A stretch of DNA of 64,000 nucleotides from the NCBI RefSeq assembly GCF_900102795.1, contig NZ_FMWG01000001.1:186001-250000 (forward strand), given 5' to 3'. The DNA is from Epibacterium ulvae. Lineage in GTDB: Bacteria; Pseudomonadota; Alphaproteobacteria; Rhodobacterales; Rhodobacteraceae. Of this stretch, positions 31,733 to 42,471 are shown piece by piece. Numbering within the stretch: position 1 is the first letter of the stretch; each line of letters starts with the position of its first letter. The position numbers and the translations under genes are program-made. The notes under the pieces were generated by a model that was not told where the DNA came from, searched no databases, and was given only the letters and a program-made list of their open reading frames with translations.

Positions 31733-34684
31733 TCAGATGCTCAGCGCTTCGTTTACGAGCGCAGCTTGTTGGGATTTGTGTTGGCTCGCCAGACCGGTGG
31801 CAGGCGAGGCGGATGTGGCACGGCCGACATAGGTCGGACGGGTGTGTTTTGCGCCGATGCGGGTCAGAACCCATTCGATATTGGGTTCAATAAAGGTCCA
31901 GGCGCCCTGGTTCTTGGGCTCTTCCTGACACCAGACAATTTCAGCGCCTTTGAAGCGTTCCATTTCCTTGACCAGTGACATGGCCGGGAAGGGGTAATAT
32001 TGCTCAACGCGCATCAGATAGACGTCATCGATGCCACGGGCGTCGCGCTCTTCCAAGAGGTCATAATAGACTTTGCCCGAGCACAGGACCACGCGTTTGA
32101 TTTTGTCATCTGCAACCAGTTTGGTGTCAGAATTGCCCTGTTGCGCATCATCCCACAGAATCCGGTGGAAGCTGGATCCGGTGGTGAACTCTTCAGCCTT
32201 GGATACAGCCAATTTGTGGCGCAGCAAGGATTTGGGAGTGACCATGATCAATGGCTTGCGGAAGGTGCGGTGGATCTGGCGGCGCAGGATGTGGAAATAG
32301 TTTGCCGGTGTTGTGCAGTTTGCAACGATCCAGTTGTCCTGACCACACATCTGCAGGAAGCGTTCCAGACGCGCAGAAGAGTGTTCCGGGCCCTGACCTT
32401 CAAACCCATGCGGCAGCAGAACCGTCAGGCCGGACATCCGCAGCCATTTGCTTTCACCGGATGAGATGAACTGGTCAAACATGATCTGCGCGCCGTTGGC
32501 GAAATCGCCGAATTGTGCTTCCCAGAGGGTCAGCGCGTTGGGTTCCGCCAGCGAGTAGCCATATTCAAAACCCAGAACTGCATATTCTGATAGCGCAGAA
32601 TCGATCACCTCATAGTGCGACTGACCTTCGCGGATGTTGTTCAGCGGGTAATAGCGTTCTTCGGTTTCCTGATTCACAATGCCGGAATGGCGTTGCGAGA
32701 AGGTGCCGCGGGTTGCATCCTGACCAGACAGGCGGACTGGATAGCCTTCGGTCAGCAAAGAACCAAAGGCCAGTGCTTCACCGGTGGCCCAGTCAAAGCC
32801 AGCACCGTTTTCAAACATTTTGCCGCGCGCTTGCAGAACGCGGTTTACGGTTTTGTGGATCGGATAACCCTCAGGCACAGAGGACAGGGATTTGCCGATT
32901 TCAGCCAGTGTTTCCGGAGCAATCGCCGTTTTACCGCGCTGATATTCTTCGCCGCGTTTGTCCAGATGTGACCAACGCCCATCCAGCCAGTCGGCTTTGT
33001 TGGGTTTATAATCTTTGCCGATCTCGAATTCTTCATTCAGGTGCGCTTGGAAAGCCGCCTTCATGTCTTCGATTTCGCCTTCGGGGATCAGGCCGTCTTT
33101 GACCAGACGTTCGGTGTAAAGCGACAGGGTGGTCTTGTGGCCTTTGATCTTTTTATACATGAGCGGGTTGGTGAACATCGGCTCGTCGCCTTCGTTGTGA
33201 CCAAACCGGCGGTAGCAGAAGATATCCAGAACAACGTCTTTCTGGAACTTCTGGCGGAATTCCGTCGCAACTTTGGCGGCGTGCACAACCGCTTCGGGAT
33301 CATCGCCGTTGACGTGGAAGATGGGCGCTTCCACCACCAGTGCGTTGTCGGTGGGATAAGGCGAAGACCGCGAGAAGTGCGGTGCGGTGGTGAAACCAAT
33401 CTGGTTGTTCACCACAATATGGATGGTGCCGCCGGTTTTGTGACCACGCAGACCCGAAAGCGCAAAACATTCTGCCACAACACCCTGACCTGCAAAAGCG
33501 GCATCGCCGTGCAACAGTACGGAGAGCGCCTTGGTGCGGTCTGTGTCGTTTTGTTGGTCTTGTTTTGCGCGCACTTTACCCAGAACAACGGGGTTCACCG
33601 CCTCAAGGTGAGAGGGGTTTGCCGTCAGCGACAGGTGCACAGTGTTGCCGTCAAATTCACGGTCTGAGGACGCACCAAGGTGGTATTTCACATCGCCCGA
33701 GCCATCAACGTCTTCGGGTTTGAACGAACCGCCCTGAAATTCGTTGAAGATCGCGCGATAAGGTTTGCGCATCACATTTGCCAGCACTGACAAACGACCG
33801 CGGTGTGGCATGCCGATCACGATGTCTTCGACGCCGAGATTGCCGCCGCGTTTGATGATCTGTTCCATCGCGGGGATCAGGCTTTCGCCGCCATCCAGAC
33901 CAAAACGTTTGGTGCCCATGTATTTGACATGGAGGAATTTTTCAAAACCCTCAGCCTCAACCATTTTGTTGAGGATCGCCTTGCGGCCTTCACGGGTGAA
34001 TTGGATTTCCTTGCCAAAGCCTTCGATGCGCTCTTTCAGCCAGGCCGATTGTTCTGGATCTGAAATATGCATGTATTGCAGCGCGAATGTGCCACAGTAT
34101 GTGCGTTTTACGATGTCAACGATCTGGCGCATCGAGGCAACCTGCAAGCCCAGCACATTGTCGATAAAGATCGGACGATCCATATCGGCATCGTTAAAGC
34201 CATAGGCCTTTGGATCCAGTTCAGGATGTGGTTCACGGCCATGCATGCCCAAAGGATCAAGATCAGCGGCCAGGTGGCCGCGAATACGATAGGCGCGGAT
34301 CAGCATCAGGGCGCGGATCGAATCCAGAACGGCACGTTGGATTTGCGCGTCTGAGACCTCAACCCCTGTTTTGCTGGCGGCTTCTTTGATCTTTTTGCCA
34401 GCACCTTTGGCCTCCGCCGGGGCGGGCCATTCCCCTGTCAGGGCGCCTGTCAGATCATCGTCTAGTGCAGGTGGCCAATCTGCGCGCGCCCATGACGGGC
34501 CTGCAGCTTCGGCTTTTACGTCAGGTTCTGCGTCGCCCATCTGACGGAAGAATTCGGCCCATGCGGCATCTACCGCGGATGGGTCATTGGCGTAACGGGC
34601 ATAAAGCTGCTCAAGGTACTCCGCATTGTGCCCCTGCATGAAAGAAGAGGCATGGAAGAGATCATTGGGGCTTTGTTCGGTCAT
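31733..34684 (-). CDS. sucA: 2-oxoglutarate dehydrogenase E1
   Basis: E1 is the thiamine-diphosphate-dependent decarboxylase of the complex. The 983-residue length is normal. The N-terminus has the E2-binding region ([20 protein letters not shown]), then the E1 core with [14 protein letters not shown], the ThDP motif around [14 protein letters not shown], and VNNQIGFTT; the C-terminal transketolase domain has [16 protein letters not shown]. It is followed by sucB. A 231-bp spacer separates it from the upstream sucD. Confidence 0.98.
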   Translation of the reverse strand: MTEQSPNDLFHASSFMQGHNAEYLEQLYARYANDPSAVDAAWAEFFRQMGDAEPDVKAEAAGPSWARADWPPALDDDLTGALTGEWPAPAEAKGAGKKIKEAASKTGVEVSDAQIQRAVLDSIRALMLIRAYRIRGHLAADLDPLGMHGREPHPELDPKAYGFNDADMDRPIFIDNVLGLQVASMRQIVDIVKRTYCGTFALQYMHISDPEQSAWLKERIEGFGKEIQFTREGRKAILNKMVEAEGFEKFLHVKYMGTKRFGLDGGESLIPAMEQIIKRGGNLGVEDIVIGMPHRGRLSVLANVMRKPYRAIFNEFQGGSFKPEDVDGSGDVKYHLGASSDREFDGNTVHLSLTANPSHLEAVNPVVLGKVRAKQDQQNDTDRTKALSVLLHGDAAFAGQGVVAECFALSGLRGHKTGGTIHIVVNNQIGFTTAPHFSRSSPYPTDNALVVEAPIFHVNGDDPEAVVHAAKVATEFRQKFQKDVVLDIFCYRRFGHNEGDEPMFTNPLMYKKIKGHKTTLSLYTERLVKDGLIPEGEIEDMKAAFQAHLNEEFEIGKDYKPNKADWLDGRWSHLDKRGEEYQRGKTAIAPETLAEIGKSLSSVPEGYPIHKTVNRVLQARGKMFENGAGFDWATGEALAFGSLLTEGYPVRLSGQDATRGTFSQRHSGIVNQETEERYYPLNNIREGQSHYEVIDSALSEYAVLGFEYGYSLAEPNALTLWEAQFGDFANGAQIMFDQFISSGESKWLRMSGLTVLLPHGFEGQGPEHSSARLERFLQMCGQDNWIVANCTTPANYFHILRRQIHRTFRKPLIMVTPKSLLRHKLAVSKAEEFTTGSSFHRILWDDAQQGNSDTKLVADDKIKRVVLCSGKVYYDLLEERDARGIDDVYLMRVEQYYPFPAMSLVKEMERFKGAEIVWCQEEPKNQGAWTFIEPNIEWVLTRIGAKHTRPTYVGRATSASPATGLASQHKSQQAALVNEALSI

Positions 34685-34801
34685 TGGGACACCTCTTGTG
34701 GGTTTGGACCGTTATATTATGAGGTCGCGTGCTGGCCGCGCCAGATTGACTTGAAGGAAGTTGACGAAACGTGAAGCTGGCACTGGATCGCGCTGCGAAT
34801 G

Positions 34802-34901
34802 GGGCACGCGTGCCCGATTGGCAGCACCATCAAGAGTGCCAAAGGGGACAGGCGCATACCGCCTATCCCAGATTTTCAGGTCGAGCCTGTCAGCCTGACA
34901 G
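34802..34901. other. Two perfect palindromes in the sucD-sucA spacer
   Basis: GGGCACGCGTGCCC (34802-34815) is a perfect 14-bp palindrome. CTGTCA-GCC-TGACAG (34887-34901) is a perfect 6-bp inverted repeat 15 bp past the sucD stop. The first could be an operator for sucA, the second a 3' structure of the sucD transcript. No gene fits in this spacer (34685-34915). Confidence 0.45.
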
Positions 34902-34915
34902 TGCTCTGGTGCCAT

Positions 34916-35797
34916 TTAGCCGATTGCCTTGAGAACGGCTTCGCCCAGACCTGCGGGGCTGTCAGCAACAACGATACCAGCGGATTTCATCGCTTCGATC
35001 TTGTCTTCAGCGCCACCTTTGCCACCGGCAACAATCGCACCGGCGTGGCCCATGCGGCGGCCGGGAGGGGCTGTGCGGCCCGCGATGAAACCAGCGGTTG
35101 GCTTCCAGCGGCCTTTTTTCTTTTGCTCGGCCAGGAATTCTGCGGCTTCTTCTTCTGCGGAACCACCGATTTCACCGATCATGATGATGGAGTGGGTTTC
35201 ATCATCATCAAGGAACATGTCCAGAACGTCGATGTGCTCGGTGCCCTTGATCGGGTCACCGCCGATGCCCACAGCGGTAGACTGGCCCAGACCGATGTCT
35301 GCGGTCTGTTTTACCGCTTCATAGGTCAGCGTGCCGGAACGGGACACAACACCAACAGAGCCACGTTTGTGGATGTGGCCAGGCATGATGCCGATTTTGC
35401 AGGCGTCGGGGGTGATCACGCCGGGGCAGTTGGGGCCGATCAGGCGGGATTTGCTATCCTGCAGCGCGCGCTGAACGCGCATCATGTCGAGCACAGGAAT
35501 GCCTTCGGTGATGCAGACGATCAGTTCCATTTCCGCGTCAATCGCTTCCAGAATGGAATCTGCTGCGAAGGGGGGCGGAACATAGATCACAGAGGCGTTT
35601 GCTTCGGTGACGTGCTTTGCTTCGTGGACTGAATTGAACACGGGCAGGTTCAGGTGGGTTTGACCGCCTTTGCCGGGGGTCACGCCGCCCACCATCTTGG
35701 TGCCATAGGCGATGGCCTGTTCTGAGTGGAATGTGCCCTGCGAGCCGGTGAGGCCCTGACAGATCACTTTGGTGTTTTCGTCGATGAGGACTGCCAT
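34916..35797 (-). CDS. sucD: Succinyl-CoA ligase alpha subunit
   Basis: SucD carries the phosphohistidine intermediate of succinyl-CoA synthetase. The 293-residue protein has the CoA-binding Rossmann part ([20 protein letters not shown]), [22 protein letters not shown], and the active-site His in [15 protein letters not shown]. Its partner sucC lies upstream on the same strand but is separated by two unrelated genes, which is unusual for this pair. Confidence 0.97.
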   Translation of the reverse strand: MAVLIDENTKVICQGLTGSQGTFHSEQAIAYGTKMVGGVTPGKGGQTHLNLPVFNSVHEAKHVTEANASVIYVPPPFAADSILEAIDAEMELIVCITEGIPVLDMMRVQRALQDSKSRLIGPNCPGVITPDACKIGIMPGHIHKRGSVGVVSRSGTLTYEAVKQTADIGLGQSTAVGIGGDPIKGTEHIDVLDMFLDDDETHSIIMIGEIGGSAEEEAAEFLAEQKKKGRWKPTAGFIAGRTAPPGRRMGHAGAIVAGGKGGAEDKIEAMKSAGIVVADSPAGLGEAVLKAIG

Positions 35798-35815
35798 GGT
35801 GTCCTTTCCTTTCGA

Positions 35816-36655
35816 TTATGCGGTTGTGGCCGAGGCGGCCTGTGCCGCGTGGTCGTCGGTTAAAGTCCGGTCGGCATAAAGCACACGCACGGGGCGCGCG
35901 CGGCCGGTGACCAGACGAAGGAGTTGCAGGGGCAGAGCGCGCAGCTCGGCCATGCCCCGCAGGCGTTTTTGTTTTTTGTAGAGCGCTCCGGTGGGTTTGC
36001 GCGTCGCATGTCCAAGGAAGGTGTCTTCTTCCGGGGGCGTATTGCCCTGTTTGATCAGGGCAGGTGCGATTTGATGCGGGCGCAGATCCCGTGCGAGGGA
36101 GGACACCAGAGGGTTAAACAGCAACTGATCAATTGTCACATCATAAGGCATCGCAGCCAAAAGCCGTTTGGCCCCAGCGCGCGTCACCATATAGCCCGCA
36201 GATCCGGGGTTGCGCGAATACATCGGCGCAATATCCCGGTTGCGAACCTGTGCAACCGTCTTGCCCAGCATCACCCGTAAAGAGTTGCTGCGCCAGAATT
36301 CAAGATTGACCAGTTCAGACCCTTTAGGCCACCAGCTGAGATCGTCCAGCCAGTGTTTCAGCTCTGGCGACAGGAAAACATCGTCTTCCAGAACCAGTGC
36401 CACCTCTGCATCTGAGGCCAGAAAGGTCTCCCAGACCTTTGCGTGGCTTAGCGTGCAGGCCATGTTACCCGGTGCAAAGACACCCCAGGGGCCAAAGCTT
36501 TTGCAGTTCTGCAACAGCTCTTCTTCTGAGGTCTCCTGAAGATCAATCGCCTCTACGAGTGCACACGGGATGCCTGCGGCCTCCAGCGTGTCACGCATCC
36601 GCTCTTGCCGACCAGCGGCGCGGGTGAGGGATATCATATAGGTGTTGATCTTCAT
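35816..36655 (-). CDS. Glycosyltransferase family 25 (LPS-type) protein
   Basis: The 279-residue protein starts with the GT25 pattern MKINTYMISLTRAAGRQERM and has GNMACTLSHAKVWETFL and the acidic motif LVLEDDVF (EDD at residues 90-92), which binds the metal-sugar nucleotide. GT25 enzymes usually add galactose to lipopolysaccharide or related glycans. The C-terminal third is basic and less conserved. It lies 18 bp before sucD on the same strand, so it is probably read as part of the suc transcript, with which it has no metabolic link. Confidence 0.88.
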   Translation of the reverse strand: MKINTYMISLTRAAGRQERMRDTLEAAGIPCALVEAIDLQETSEEELLQNCKSFGPWGVFAPGNMACTLSHAKVWETFLASDAEVALVLEDDVFLSPELKHWLDDLSWWPKGSELVNLEFWRSNSLRVMLGKTVAQVRNRDIAPMYSRNPGSAGYMVTRAGAKRLLAAMPYDVTIDQLLFNPLVSSLARDLRPHQIAPALIKQGNTPPEEDTFLGHATRKPTGALYKKQKRLRGMAELRALPLQLLRLVTGRARPVRVLYADRTLTDDHAAQAASATTA

Positions 36656-36783
36656 CGTGATCTGCCCATCAAACCGGCTGTGCCATCTAAGAAATCGAGG
36701 TGATTACCAAAGCGATGAAGCTTTGAAAGATCACGGTTTTGATTTCGCCGATGGGGGCTACCATTTGATTGGTTCCTTCCGCA

Positions 36784-37215
36784 TTATCTGTTCCGGAACA
36801 CAGCGAGGTCACGCCGGTTCGCGCTCAATTTGGCGCTTTTCATGTGTGGCTTCCCCGGCTTCGCGCCGGGTTCGATCATTTCGCTGGACCATTCTGCAAA
36901 CTCTGCTCCGGGCAATTCATCGCGCCCTTTGCGAACATGAAAACGTCCATTGCAAACTTCTGCGTCAATTCGCAACTGAGCAGCCAGTGTGGGATGCTCA
37001 TGAAGTTTGGTGCTTTGATCGCGCGAAAACCCATTCGCTTCGGCAACGGCCACTGCTTTCTTCAGATCGGGATATGCGTTTTGACATATTGCGCCATACA
37101 GTTTCCCAGCAGCTTTAACTGTCAGTGCTTTTCCAGCCGGGGCACTGTGTGCTGGCGTGAGGAAACCACTTGTACAGATTGCAAATACTGCTCCAAAGAG
37201 GTGAGTGACCCGCAT
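36784..37215 (-). CDS. Secreted unknown protein downstream of sucC
   Basis: I do not recognise this 143-residue protein. It has a signal peptide (MRVTHLFGAVFAICTSGFLT, cut near AHS-AP). The mature part has two Cys (in GAICQNAYPDL and DAEVCNGRF) that could form a disulfide. A basic C-terminus follows. It starts five bases after the sucC stop, so it is translated from the sucC transcript. Confidence 0.7.
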   Translation of the reverse strand: MRVTHLFGAVFAICTSGFLTPAHSAPAGKALTVKAAGKLYGAICQNAYPDLKKAVAVAEANGFSRDQSTKLHEHPTLAAQLRIDAEVCNGRFHVRKGRDELPGAEFAEWSSEMIEPGAKPGKPHMKSAKLSANRRDLAVFRNR

Positions 37216-37220
37216 TCGAA

Positions 37221-38414
37221 TTAGCCCTTAACCGCTTTCACGATTTTCTCAGCACCATCTGACAGGTTGTCGGCTGCGATCACGTCAAGACCTGAGGTGT
37301 TGATGATCTCTTTACCAGCTTCCACGTTGGTGCCTTCCAGACGGACAACCAGCGGTACTTTCAGGCCCACTTCTTTAACCGCAGCAACAACGCCTTCGGC
37401 GATGACGTCACAGCGCATGATGCCGCCGAAGATGTTCACCAGAATGCCTTTGACGTTTTGGTCAGAGGTGATGATTTTGAACGCTTCGGTTACTTTCTCT
37501 TTGGTGGCGCCGCCGCCCACATCAAGGAAGTTTGCAGGTTCAGCACCGTAGAGTTTGATGATGTCCATCGTGGCCATCGCCAGACCCGCACCGTTCACCA
37601 TGCAGCCGATTTCACCGTCAAGCGCGATGTAGTTCAGGTCGTATTTCGACGCTTCCAGCTCTTTGGGGTCTTCTTCGGTGGTGTCGCGCAGTTCTGCGAT
37701 GTCAGCGTGGCGGTACACCGCGTTGCCGTCAAAACCAACTTTGGCGTCGAGCACTTTGAGGTCGCCACTGTCGCTGACGATCAGCGGGTTGATCTCCAGC
37801 ATTTCCATGTCTTTGTCGTTAAACGCTTGGTACAGCTGACCCATCAGTTTAACGCACTGCTTGACCTGTGCGCCTTCCAGACCCAGTGCAAACGCGATGC
37901 GGCGGCCGTGGTAAGGCTGGTAGCCCGTTGCAGGATCGACAGAGAAAGACAGGATCTTTTCAGGTGTTGCGGCTGCAACTTCTTCGATGTCCATGCCACC
38001 TTCGGTGGAGCAGACAAAAGAAATGCGAGAGGTCTGGCGATCAACCAGCAGCGCAAGATACAGTTCACGCTCGATGCCGGAACCGGCTTCGATGTAGATG
38101 CGGTTGACCTGTTTGCCCACGGGGCCGGTTTGATGTGTGACCAGTGTGCGGCCCAGCATCTTTTTGGCTTCTTCTGCGGCTTCTTCCACAGATTTGGTCA
38201 GGCGCACACCGCCTTTTTCACCGGCGTCAGCCTCTTTGAAAGAGCCCTTGCCGCGGCCACCTGCGTGGATCTGTGCTTTGACGACCCACAAAGGTCCGTC
38301 CAGCTCACCGGCTGCGGTTTTGGCATCTTCGGCTTTGAGCACTACGCGACCTTCGGACACCGGAGCGCCGTAGCTGCGCAGGAGGGCCTTGGCCTGATAT
38401 TCGTGGATGTTCAT
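37221..38414 (-). CDS. sucC: Succinyl-CoA ligase beta subunit
   Basis: SucC provides the nucleotide-binding ATP-grasp domain. From ATG 38414 ([20 protein letters not shown]) it has 397 residues, the family length. Motifs include [32 protein letters not shown] and the C-terminal [12 protein letters not shown]. The upstream open frame to 38459 adds a non-homologous 15 residues. A strong palindromic site lies 110-146 bp before the start. Confidence 0.97.
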   Translation of the reverse strand: MNIHEYQAKALLRSYGAPVSEGRVVLKAEDAKTAAGELDGPLWVVKAQIHAGGRGKGSFKEADAGEKGGVRLTKSVEEAAEEAKKMLGRTLVTHQTGPVGKQVNRIYIEAGSGIERELYLALLVDRQTSRISFVCSTEGGMDIEEVAAATPEKILSFSVDPATGYQPYHGRRIAFALGLEGAQVKQCVKLMGQLYQAFNDKDMEMLEINPLIVSDSGDLKVLDAKVGFDGNAVYRHADIAELRDTTEEDPKELEASKYDLNYIALDGEIGCMVNGAGLAMATMDIIKLYGAEPANFLDVGGGATKEKVTEAFKIITSDQNVKGILVNIFGGIMRCDVIAEGVVAAVKEVGLKVPLVVRLEGTNVEAGKEIINTSGLDVIAADNLSDGAEKIVKAVKG

Positions 38415-38523
38415 TTGAAACTGTCCCGTCTGGCTGCAATTGTTCTTTGGTATTACCACCTCATACGGCCAATGTTTAAAGGCTTTTTTGCCTTCTAACA
38501 GAGAAATGATGAAGATTTTCGGT

Positions 38524-38560
38524 ATTTGTGATCACAGTTTTTGAGGGTGTGATCACAAAT
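38524..38560. promoter_or_regulatory. Paired TGTGATCACA operator upstream of sucC
   Basis: ATTTGTGATCACA (38524-38536) and TGTGATCACAAAT (38548-38560) are perfect inverted repeats around an 11-bp centre. Each arm itself contains the self-complementary core TGTGATCACA (38527-38536 and 38548-38557), so there are two dyads 21 bp apart centre to centre. The same core occurs twice upstream of sdhC. Confidence 0.8.
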
Positions 38561-38702
38561 CTTGCATCAAGTTTCCTGGCTGATTCGGTTTTGGATAAAA
38601 CTTCATTCAAGTTCTATTTTCAGTTTCTTTCCTTTAGGCGCGAGTCTTTCGTGACTGGGGTGCAGGAAAGCGTGGAGACTGATGCGTGAAAGCCTACGAA
38701 AC

Positions 38703-38729
38703 AAAAAGGCGCCCCAACAGGAGCGCCTT
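38703..38729 (-). terminator. Rho-independent terminator of mdh
   Basis: On the minus strand AAGGCGC, a loop of about ten bases and GCGCCTT continue into TTT and GTTTC, 25 bp after the mdh stop. Confidence 0.85.
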
Positions 38730-38753
38730 GATGCAAGTTTCTGGTGAGCTGGC

Positions 38754-40152
<1,399 letters not shown>

Positions 40153-40470
40153 TTAAGCGTCGCTTTCAAACGCGGGGGCAACTTCGGCGAGTTTTTCGTA
40201 AGATTGCCCGGATGCGACCAAACAGGTCAGGCCTGTGGGTGTGGTCACTGTGATTGTCCAAGTGCCCGTATCTGAGGAGGCAAAGGTTTCCATGACCACG
40301 CCTTGCTGGCCAATTCCAATACTTTGTCTGCTTTCGCCATATTTTTCTGACAGCCGCTTCACCACGACATCCCGTGGGGCGCAATTGCGACCCGCGTTCT
40401 GTGCGCCAGCAACCTGAGTGGAGAGCAAAAGCCCTGCTCCGGCAATCAAGAGTGTCGTTGTCTTCAACAT
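40153..40470 (-). CDS. Small secreted protein, unknown
   Basis: From ATG 40470 the product has 105 residues with a clear signal peptide (MLKTTTLLIAGAGLLLSTQV, cut near AGA-QN). The mature domain of about 82 residues has two Cys (in NCAPRDVVVKRL and LTCLVASGQ) and alternating polar/hydrophobic strands (GTWTITVTTPTG). AAAGGG lies upstream of the start. The frame is open further upstream, but that part is not protein-like. The function is unknown. Confidence 0.75.
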   Translation of the reverse strand: MLKTTTLLIAGAGLLLSTQVAGAQNAGRNCAPRDVVVKRLSEKYGESRQSIGIGQQGVVMETFASSDTGTWTITVTTPTGLTCLVASGQSYEKLAEVAPAFESDA

Positions 40471-40806
40471 AGATATTACCCTTTCTATAAAGGGCCTGCC
40501 GACCGGGATGCCTCTGCGTCCCAACGCCCCGCAGCGAGCCGATTTCTGAGGGTAGGGCGTGTCTTGCCCAACCGAGTCCAAAGGTGCCTGTAAGTGGAGG
40601 CGGTAACTAGGGGCCGTGCGGTAAAGGTGGCATAGAGGCTGTTGAAAACTGGTTAACGGGGCGATTTCCTCTATCGCAACAGGCAATGACCGGAAGGGGT
40701 TTGCTGTGTTTCTGTGCTAATTTCTGCGTTGCGGAAAGATTATTGTTGAAATTATGTGTCGAAAAACATAGTTCAACTGTAACAAAATGACCTTTTGGAG
40801 GGTTGC
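40471..40806. other. Divergent promoter region upstream of mcl2
   Basis: This 336-bp spacer lies between the secreted-protein gene and mcl2, which are divergent. It holds the imperfect 11-1-11 style inverted repeat at 40745-40777 and the motif CTGCGTTGCGG at 40724-40734. The rest shows no ORF that I can support. Confidence 0.6.
40745..40777. promoter_or_regulatory. Long inverted repeat upstream of mcl2
   Basis: The outer arms GTTGAA (40745-40750) and TTCAAC (40772-40777) continue inward as TATGT and ACATA, giving an almost perfect 11-pair dyad with a single extra base. It ends 29 bp before the mcl2 ATG, a position typical of a repressor site. Confidence 0.6.
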
Positions 40807-41661
40807 ATGTCTACTCAAATCCGTCCTTACCGTTCTGTTCTGTATATTCCCGGTTCGAAGCCGCGCGCACTGGACAAGGCGCGGTCGTTGCCGGTTGATG
40901 CGATCATTTTTGATTTGGAAGACGCTGTTTCCTATGAAGAAAAATCGACCGCACGAGATACGCTGGCAGAAGCCCTGAAACAGGGTGGCTATGGAGCGCG
41001 GGCTAAAATTGTCCGGATCAATGGGCTGGATACTGAATGGGGGCGTTCAGATGCCGAGGCGGCCGTTCAGATGGGATGTGACGCCATATTGCTGCCCAAA
41101 GTGTCAACGGCCAAAGATTTGGATGCGCTTGCAGAAATCACCGGGAATATTCCGCTTTGGGCGATGATGGAGACGCCTTTGGGGATGATGAATGTTGCTG
41201 AAATCAGCGCGCACCCCCGTCTGGAAGGGCTGGTGATGGGGACAAACGACCTCGCCAAGGAGCTGCAGGTGCGATTCCGTGCCGACCGTTTGCCTTTGAT
41301 GACCAGCCTGGGACTGTGTTTATTGGCTGCTAAAACTCATGGGACAGTGATTGTCGATGGTGTCTACAACGCCTTTAAGGATCAAGAGGGGCTCGCGCAG
41401 GAATGTGAGCAGGGCCGCGATATGGGGTTTGACGGGAAAACATTGATCCACCCCGCGCAGGTTGAGGTTGCCAATACGGCCTTTGCGCCTTCGGCTGAGG
41501 AACAAGATTTGGCCCGCCGTCAGATTGCGGCCTTTGATGCCGCTGCCGCCGAAGGGCAGGGGGTTGCGGTGGTTGACGGTAAGATTGTCGAGAATCTGCA
41601 TGTGGAGACGGCTCGGCAGATCCTTGCAAAAGCGGATGCAATCGCTGCGCTCGCAGAGTAG
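40807..41661 (+). CDS. mcl2: (3S)-malyl-CoA thioesterase-like CitE/HpcH family protein
   Basis: In Rhodobacter sphaeroides Mcl2 hydrolyses (3S)-malyl-CoA to malate, the last step of the ethylmalonyl-CoA pathway. This 284-residue protein matches that enzyme in length and carries the CitE-like motifs RSVLYIPGSKPRALDKARSL, DAIIFDLEDAV (metal Asp), WAMMETPLG (metal Glu) and TLIHPAQVE. A malyl-CoA or citramalyl-CoA lyase remains possible. GGAGG precedes the ATG. mch lies two genes downstream, which supports the pathway role. Confidence 0.85.
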   Translation: MSTQIRPYRSVLYIPGSKPRALDKARSLPVDAIIFDLEDAVSYEEKSTARDTLAEALKQGGYGARAKIVRINGLDTEWGRSDAEAAVQMGCDAILLPKVSTAKDLDALAEITGNIPLWAMMETPLGMMNVAEISAHPRLEGLVMGTNDLAKELQVRFRADRLPLMTSLGLCLLAAKTHGTVIVDGVYNAFKDQEGLAQECEQGRDMGFDGKTLIHPAQVEVANTAFAPSAEEQDLARRQIAAFDAAAAEGQGVAVVDGKIVENLHVETARQILAKADAIAALAE

Positions 41662-41696
41662 GTGTTAAGTGACTTAACATTTCTGCGGAGACTCAC

Positions 41697-42245
41697 ATGA
41701 TTTTGCTCATCTTAGGCATCCTGCTGTGGTGGGGGGCGCATCTGTTCAAGCGCCTTGCCCCGGCGGCACGCGCAAACCTTGGTGATAAGGGGAAAGGCCC
41801 TATCGCGCTTGTGCTGTTTGGCAGCCTTGCCTTGATGGTGCTTGGCTATCGCGGATCTGATGTCTATGATCTGGCCGCCCCGCCTGCGGCGTTGCGCCAT
41901 ATCAATAACCTGTTGATGCTGATCGCCCTCTTTATGATGAGCCCCGCAGCCAAAAAGGGCAGGCTGCTGCACGGGATGCGACATCCAATGCTGATGGGTG
42001 TTGGTACCTGGGCGCTTGCGCATCTGTTGGTCAACTGGGATATCGCCTCTTTCCTGCTGTTTGGATCGATGTTGATTTGGGCCGTGGTTGAAATCAAAGT
42101 GATCAACCGCGCAGAACCAGATTGGGCACCAGGTCCACAGGGAACATTGTCTAAGGACGCTATGTTCCTTGTCGGTTCAATTGTTTTGCTGGGCGTCATT
42201 GGCTATGTGCATAGCCTTGCGGGCCTTGTGCCATTTGGCGGGTAG
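41697..42245 (+). CDS. NnrU-family membrane protein
   Basis: The 182-residue protein has five or six membrane spans and the NnrU features GILLWWGAHLFKRLAP at the N-terminus and LLHGMRHPMLMGVGTWALAH in the middle. NnrU was first described near denitrification genes; its biochemical role is unknown. The gene lies 35 bp after mcl2 in a probable mcl2-nnrU-DUF1737-mch operon. Confidence 0.88.
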   Translation: MILLILGILLWWGAHLFKRLAPAARANLGDKGKGPIALVLFGSLALMVLGYRGSDVYDLAAPPAALRHINNLLMLIALFMMSPAAKKGRLLHGMRHPMLMGVGTWALAHLLVNWDIASFLLFGSMLIWAVVEIKVINRAEPDWAPGPQGTLSKDAMFLVGSIVLLGVIGYVHSLAGLVPFGG

Positions 42246-42264
42246 CCCAAAGGAGATTGAGCCG

Positions 42265-42468
42265 ATGAAACTTTATCGTTTGTTGACCGAAGACGACACT
42301 TCAGCCTTTTGCCACAAAGTGACCGAGGCCCTGAATAAGGGCTGGGAGCTGCAAGGTGATCCCACATATGCCTTTGATGCCGCGCGTGGTGTCATGCGCT
42401 GCGCGCAGGCTGTGGTGAAAGAGGTTGAGGGAACATACACACCAGAGACCAAACTCGGAGCACATTGA
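42265..42468 (+). CDS. DUF1737 domain protein
   Basis: The 67-residue protein starts MKLYRLLTEDDTSAFCHKVT and continues with EALNKGWELQGDPTYAFD, the DUF1737 pattern (Y-x-L-x-x-x-D ... L-x-x-GW-x-L-x-G-x-P). The function is unknown. AAAGGAG lies upstream of ATG 42265. It lies three bases before mch, so the two are translationally linked. Confidence 0.85.
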   Translation: MKLYRLLTEDDTSAFCHKVTEALNKGWELQGDPTYAFDAARGVMRCAQAVVKEVEGTYTPETKLGAH

Positions 42469-42471
42469 CCT

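Larger units (their letters stand above)
38415..38753. other. Spacer between sucC and mdh (no gene)
   Basis: This 339-bp spacer, upstream of sucC and downstream of mdh on the minus strand, holds the paired TGTGATCACA operator and the mdh terminator. The remainder is A+T-rich relative to the genes. I see no supportable ORF. Confidence 0.7.

Noticed and set aside
34712-34915. 67-codon minus-strand ORF in the sucD-sucA spacer
   Set aside because: It begins right at the sucD stop with no ribosome binding site, is not protein-like and spans two palindromes.
37458-38498. 346-codon ORF antisense to sucC
   Set aside because: It is a shadow of the sucC codon pattern, with repeated FG, VR and FF residues and no motifs.
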